Source of the DNA: Rhodamnia argentea
Taxonomy: Eukaryota; Streptophyta; Magnoliopsida; Myrtales; Myrtaceae
Direction of reading: 5' to 3'
Length of the DNA: 64,000 nt
Assembly: GCF_020921035.1 (NCBI RefSeq)
Contig: NC_063155.1
Span: 22,685,294-22,749,293 of the forward strand
Below the pieces are notes generated by a model. That model saw only the letters and a list, made by a program, of their open reading frames with translations, was not told where the DNA came from and ran no database searches. Below, one piece after another: positions 59,601-64,000 of this stretch. The translations under genes and the position numbers were made by a program. Within the stretch, counting starts at the first letter, position 1. Every line of letters begins with the position of its first letter.

Positions 59601-60706
59601 TTAGGCTCAGCAGCAGTTTCAGGCTTTATGGGCTGCACATTGTTAAGAAAACTCATCAAGAAAGAGGCATAAATTATCTGCCACTTAGAAAGCAAAAGTT
59701 CAAGTCATAATAGCTTCCTGTCAGGATATAGGATGCATGCAGTTTTCCCCGTTGCTTATACATTATCCAAATTTACAGACAAAAGCAAGATGAAGAACAG
59801 TGATGAAGAAAGGAAAATGATCCCTGGATTCTTTTATAAACCCACGTCGTAAGTCGAACACGGAGAATTAGAGTATAGATAAAGCTTAAGCTTGCTAAAC
59901 CGAAAGAGATGGCATTAATAGTCCTAGTCTGACAGAAGGAAGGTTTTGTTTTATCAGAGTTCGATTATGATGGCGCACGTTCCCCCTGTAGGAACTTACC
60001 GAGTGTAGGTCCATATCCATGGCTAGCAATTTATAAAAGGAAAAAGATTTTTGGCAGCGTGCCATAAGCAAGAGATCTATCATTGCGAAAACGGAAAAGC
60101 AATTTATTTTCGCCTAAAACATTTTCTTTAGCAGTGCTCTTTACATTTTTCACTTTTTTCAAGAATGTCTCAAGCAGGACCAGTGTTCTTAACTTCTTAT
60201 CAACCGCGTCCCAGTTCCCACCCTCAACTTTCCTAAACCAAAAACCTAAGGGAAAAAAAAAAAAACACAAAGCTGCCAACTTTCAGTCTTTCATTTTCAT
60301 TCTACCGATTACTGAATCAATATTAACCCAGAATCTCCAAATTCTCCAAATACATGCAAAGGCACGGCCAGCAAAATGCCAATTCGAACAAAAGAGAAGG
60401 CAACGAACTAATCCAGACAGAAATGCAAACACACAAGGAACAAATAAGGCGTCCCCGCGCAACAATTCCCGAGTAAAAATGATCCCCAGAGCAGCGACCA
60501 GGACTCACCGTCGACACAGCTCTCACGACCGACGAGCTCGAAGAAGAAGAAGAAGAGGCGGAGGAGCTAGAAGAGAGCGACAACCCGTTCAATTGCCTCG
60601 CAAGGGGCACCGAGCTGGAAGACTTGAGCCCGCCGAAGCTCTGAAACAGCGCAACCCTGCGGTCGCTCGGCACCGCCGTGCTCGCAGCTCCAACCGCCGT
60701 CGTCAT
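56609..60706 (-). CDS. SIR: Ferredoxin-sulfite reductase, chloroplast
   Basis: Eight exons (60509-60706, 58850-59632, 58460-58756, 58099-58296, 57451-57585, 57242-57358, 56995-57153, 56609-56815), all joined at phase 0, encode 697 residues. The enzyme reduces sulfite to sulfide with six electrons from ferredoxin in sulfur assimilation. Residues 1-66 are a Ser-rich transit peptide. The catalytic half-domains follow: [11 protein letters not shown], the siroheme-contacting [24 protein letters not shown], then [17 protein letters not shown]. The four Cys that bind the [4Fe-4S]-siroheme centre are Cys507 and Cys513 ([11 protein letters not shown]) and Cys553 and Cys557 ([12 protein letters not shown]). 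The C-terminal Lys-rich portion fits the DNA-binding role reported for plastid nucleoids in this enzyme. All expected parts are present. Confidence 0.95.
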
Positions 60707-60871
60707 GATCGATCAACGAACCCCCTCAAGGCCCTCCCCAGGCACGCCGATCCCGCTACTCGGATGGAGAGCTAGGGTTTCGAAAACGGAGGGACTAGTG
60801 AAGCTGAACAGAGCGAATGAGATTGGGTGGTGATGGAGAAGCTGGACAAAGCGAAGTCCCGAGTGCGGGGA

Positions 60872-60878
60872 TTATATA
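60872..60878 (-). promoter_or_regulatory. TATA box of the sulfite reductase gene
   Basis: TATATAA on the minus strand, about 170 bp before the start codon. Motif and spacing only. Confidence 0.45.
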
Positions 60879-60884
60879 TCAAAT

Positions 60885-62199
60885 TATGAGTGAATCTCCC
60901 CAAATCGACCTTTTCTTCATTTCTTTATTCATTTTTATTTTTTCATCTCTGCCGTGGCATTTGTCTAATTCGCCGGAGGTTCTTTAACGCGCGCCGTCGG
61001 GTCACGTGCCTGACACGGGCAGCGGAGGGCCTGGCTCAAACCCACTCGCGTCCTCGCACGCGCTCATTCGGAGAATCGGCGAGCAGTGAGCACGAGGGTG
61101 GGGATGAGGCGAGGCGCGTGGAGCGTGGGTCTTTCCATCGGAGGCGCGAAAACCCAAATTTGGCCACGACGTTTACATTGAACCTGGACGGAATTTGGAC
61201 TACAGACACGTGGACCGGGGTCAACTGGGGCTGCGGCGGTTTTTGACAAAAATAGTTTTTTTTTTTGGGTCGAAGTTTTTGTCTATTTGAGATTCGAAAA
61301 AAAAAAAAGGTCATTTGGAAAAGAGTGGTGATTCGATATCCTCATCTCCCACTATTGTTGTTTACTTTACGGATCACGACAAATGTTCCTTATTTTGACT
61401 CGCCCACGGGGCGAAGGAAGCACCGGTTCCGATTTCGACCGGGGAACCGGTCCGGTTCCAAAGCCGAAACCGGTGTTTTGACTCAAAAGAAAAAAAAAAA
61501 GACACTTTTGTGAACATGAAGAATTAAAACATATTTTTCTACATAAAAAAATAACAATATAAGAAATACTACTTCTTTTGTTGAAAAGGTCAAATATCTA
61601 AAATTTATCTTAAAAATTTGATTTTTTTAACAATAATTTGATCGGATAAGAACTACCGGCTCGCAAGGTCGATTCCTGGCTCTAAGCCGAGCGCCGCTCT
61701 CCCTCAACTCGTGAAATGGACCCAATCGATTGGTGATGCTCCATTCTTCGCGTATTGATCGATAAATTACTTTATCAAGGCGCGGCGTCCATCCTTACCG
61801 GCACGAGAAACAAATCAGGGGTTTCAAAAGCTCTTGAAATTGAAGAATTGAATATCGTATGGACCGGCACGTCAAAGAAACGAAGAGGGGGCAGATGCGT
61901 GGTGGGCTGCAGAGGGATGCGGCTAGAGATGTCAAAGGCATCTGCTAATGATTAGGAAAATATTGATTTTGAAAGAAAGGAAAACAAGTGAAAGTTGAAT
62001 TTGGTTGACACGTGGCACGGCGGCCAGACAGAGATACGGAGGGGGAAATCCAGGTGAGAAGGACAAAGGGCCAGGACAACTTCGACGTCCCTTCTATAAA
62101 AAAGGTTTATCTCCTTTCTTAATTCCCTCTAATTACTTATGAACATGTCTGCAAGCCCGGCCCAGCTTGCCCACGGGCCTGCATGAGCTTAGGAGGTAC
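60885..62199. other. Intergenic, with a GGTTCC-rich remnant
   Basis: No gene is recognised. A short cluster of CCGGTTCC motifs at about 61,420-61,475 resembles the arms of the hAT-like elements at 30,100 and 31,321 and may be a decayed copy; no ends could be found. Confidence 0.4.
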
Positions 62200-63160
62200 A
62201 AGCATTCTATTTCTTTATTTTTATTTCAAATCTATTTGAAAATAGGTTTGGAGTAGAAACTTGTTTGATAACGTAATTCTATTTTTCTATCTCTGAAATA
62301 AAAATATATTCCAAAAATAGATTTGGAAGAGAAATTAGAAATAAAAATTTATTTCTTAAATAGATTTGGAATGGAAATTAGAAACAAAACATTTAGGCGA
62401 TCGGAGAAATAGAAATTAAAAATAATAACCTCTTACATTTTCTCAAGTGCCTACCGCCGCCGACCACCACCAGCCTCCGGCCGCTGTCCCTCCCTCACCC
62501 GCCTCACCGCCAGCCGCCGGCGCCCACCACCGACCTCCGCCGGCCACCTCAACCATGCCCGACCGCCGCCGACCTTTGCCGGTGGCCGCCGCCGATTACC
62601 ACTTGCCACCCCCGCCGTCGACCCCCACCTCACCATCGGGCGCCACTGCTAATCGCCAACCTCCATCGGCCGCTGCTGCCCACAACCGTGACCACCGCCA
62701 CCAACAATCGCCTACCGCCGACCTTCGTTGTCGCTAATCGCCTGCAATCGGCCGCTTCCTACCACCACTTGCCACCGCCCCTTGCCTCACTGTTAGTTGC
62801 CGCCGATCCTGCCGCCACGGACTATCGCGTGCCGCTAACCATCGCCCACCGCCAACTTCTGCCACCCTTTGCTTGTCGCCGCAACCATCGTCGCCCATCA
62901 TCGACCACTGTTGACCTCCGCCGGCCGCCATTGCTGCATTTGGAGTAAAAAATAGATAATAATTTTTTATTTTTAAATAGTAAATAATAATTTATAGAAG
63001 TATAAATTTTTTATCGTTGTCAAACGAACTTTTGTTCTAGGATAAAAAAATTTATGTCGTTATCAAACATTTTTTTTTTCAAAAAATCATCCGGAAATAG
63101 AAATAAAAAAATATATTTCTATCCGTAAATCTATTTACGGAACAAAATGGTTGTCATGCA
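62200..63160. mobile_element. Mutator-like element with GCC-rich core
   Basis: AT-rich arms with inverted similarity (AATAGATTTGGAA, CTATTTCTTTATTTTTATTT on the left; AAATAGAAATAAAAAAATAT and CGTTATCAAACATTTTT on the right) surround a core at 62,446-62,945 made of irregular CCGCCGACC triplets. The core is open in several frames, as expected for GCC-type repetition, and is not recognised as a gene. Class and ends are inferred. Confidence 0.5.
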
Positions 63161-63299
63161 CCCCCTTAATTTGAATTGCATTGGTGGGTTTGAACATGAA
63201 TTCTCGAGCTTAATTAGGCATGGCTTCACCACTGCCTAAAAGATTTCCTCCTCTTATGTATTTTGTTCCCTATAAAAAAAAAAATTATCCCACATAATA

Positions 63300-64000
63300 T
63301 TTGGGGAATTAAAAAAAAAAGCCCAAAATGCCTTTATTTTTTCAAATAAGGACATGAAGTTGACTTTATTTCAAATAATAGTCCGAAATGCCTTCATTGT
63401 CTCAAATAAGGCCATGAAGTGACCTTATCGGTCTTAAAAAAAAGGACCCGACTCATTAATAATAAGGGCATTTTGGTCGTTTAGTACTATTTATTTATTT
63501 ATTTCAATTTTCCAATTTTTTTAAAAATTAAAAAAAAAAAGATATAGGCGAGAAGGCAAGGCCTGTGGCCATTGCCCCATTACCGTTAGGGCGACGGCCA
63601 TGGTCGGCAGGGTCTCCAGTGCCTCAAGAAGGACCGACAACCCCGTCGACTAAAGACAAGAAGCAACAGTCTGTCGCTACAACCGGGACGGGGCCGCGAC
63701 CTTGGTTGGCGGGCCGCAGCCCTCATTCGTCTCCCGGGTCCTCGCCCAAATTTGAGAAAGGGTCCTAGTCCTCACACAACCGTAGCGAGGGTTTGCTAGC
63801 TCTCGTCAAGGCATCGGCAACCCCATCGGCCATGGTTGCCGCCCCACCGGTAGTGGAGCAACACCCATAGGCGAGACGGTAGCCCCCTTCCATCTATTAT
63901 CCTTTTTTTTTTTACTTTTAATTTTTTTAGTTTTTAATATAATTTAACTAAAAATTAGGTTAAATTGATTTTTTGACGAAAATTCCATTGATTGGCTGGA
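63300..64000. mobile_element. Mutator-like MITE, same family as 1425-1968, cut by the window end
   Basis: The left arm reads CAAATAAGGACATGAAGT twice (63,344 and 63,403, the second slightly changed) and includes AAGGGCATTTTGGTCGT. It then passes into a GC-rich core (63,550-63,890). The right end is beyond the window. Confidence 0.5.

Noticed and set aside
61648-61700. Possible tRNA-like box (GGTCGATTCC)
   Set aside because: No acceptor stem or anticodon arm can be drawn around it.
62447-62948. Pro/Ala/His-rich frames that look like an extensin or proline-rich protein
   Set aside because: Irregular CCG triplets between transposon arms, open in several frames and without a signal peptide. More likely the core of a Mutator-like element.

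Overview
This is nuclear DNA of a flowering plant, most likely a woody eudicot. The reasons are interrupted genes with GT-AG introns, chloroplast-targeted proteins (photosystem II PsbTn, ferredoxin-sulfite reductase, a RETICULATA-related protein), plant-only families (NAC, DUF604 glycosyltransferase, GH17 glucanase) and many short non-autonomous DNA transposons. Two intact genes belong to the short-chain aromatic alcohol dehydrogenase / cinnamoyl-CoA-reductase-like group known from Eucalyptus and other trees. A Myrtales source is possible, but the sequence does not prove it.

Left part (1-23,620), gene-rich. After about 4.5 kb of intergenic DNA with two MITE-like elements come: a two-exon beta-1,3-glucanase (+); a ten-exon gene for a 940-residue secreted or membrane-linked beta-propeller-like protein of a plant family with no known function (-); a two-exon SPRY-domain Ash2/TRAUCO protein (-); a three-exon DUF604 glycosyltransferase (+); and an eight-exon RETICULATA-RELATED protein (-). 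I rebuilt all exon chains by hand. In each, intron phases agree and the sum of exon lengths is a multiple of three.

Middle part (24,400-53,600), a duplicated and transposon-rich cluster. Two intact six-exon reductase genes, A (26,213-30,938) and B (47,825-52,131), lie in the same orientation inside a duplicated block of about 6.4-7.2 kb. Each encodes 327 residues with matching exon lengths. Between them are: relics of a third copy, C (a last-exon piece, a first-exon piece with a four-residue deletion, and an out-of-order intron piece); a 3-kb solo LTR with a perfect 5-bp target duplication; a 1.65-kb hAT-like element; a Mutator-like element carrying part of an ARM-repeat gene; a large inverted-repeat element; and a broken NAC gene that ends 14 bp from the edge of block B. 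Block A carries two hAT-type insertions absent from B. One of these holds a 38-codon piece of a choline monooxygenase-like gene.

Right part (53,900-64,000). A small Mutator-like element comes first, then the PsbTn gene (+) with a G-box and I-box upstream, an eight-exon sulfite reductase gene (-) convergent with it, and about 3 kb of repeat-rich DNA with two more long-TIR elements. No tRNA, rRNA or CRISPR array was seen. The most unusual content is the record of gene-fragment capture (choline monooxygenase in a hAT, ARM repeat in a MULE) next to a young reductase duplication. I see no evidence of a wholly new molecular system.
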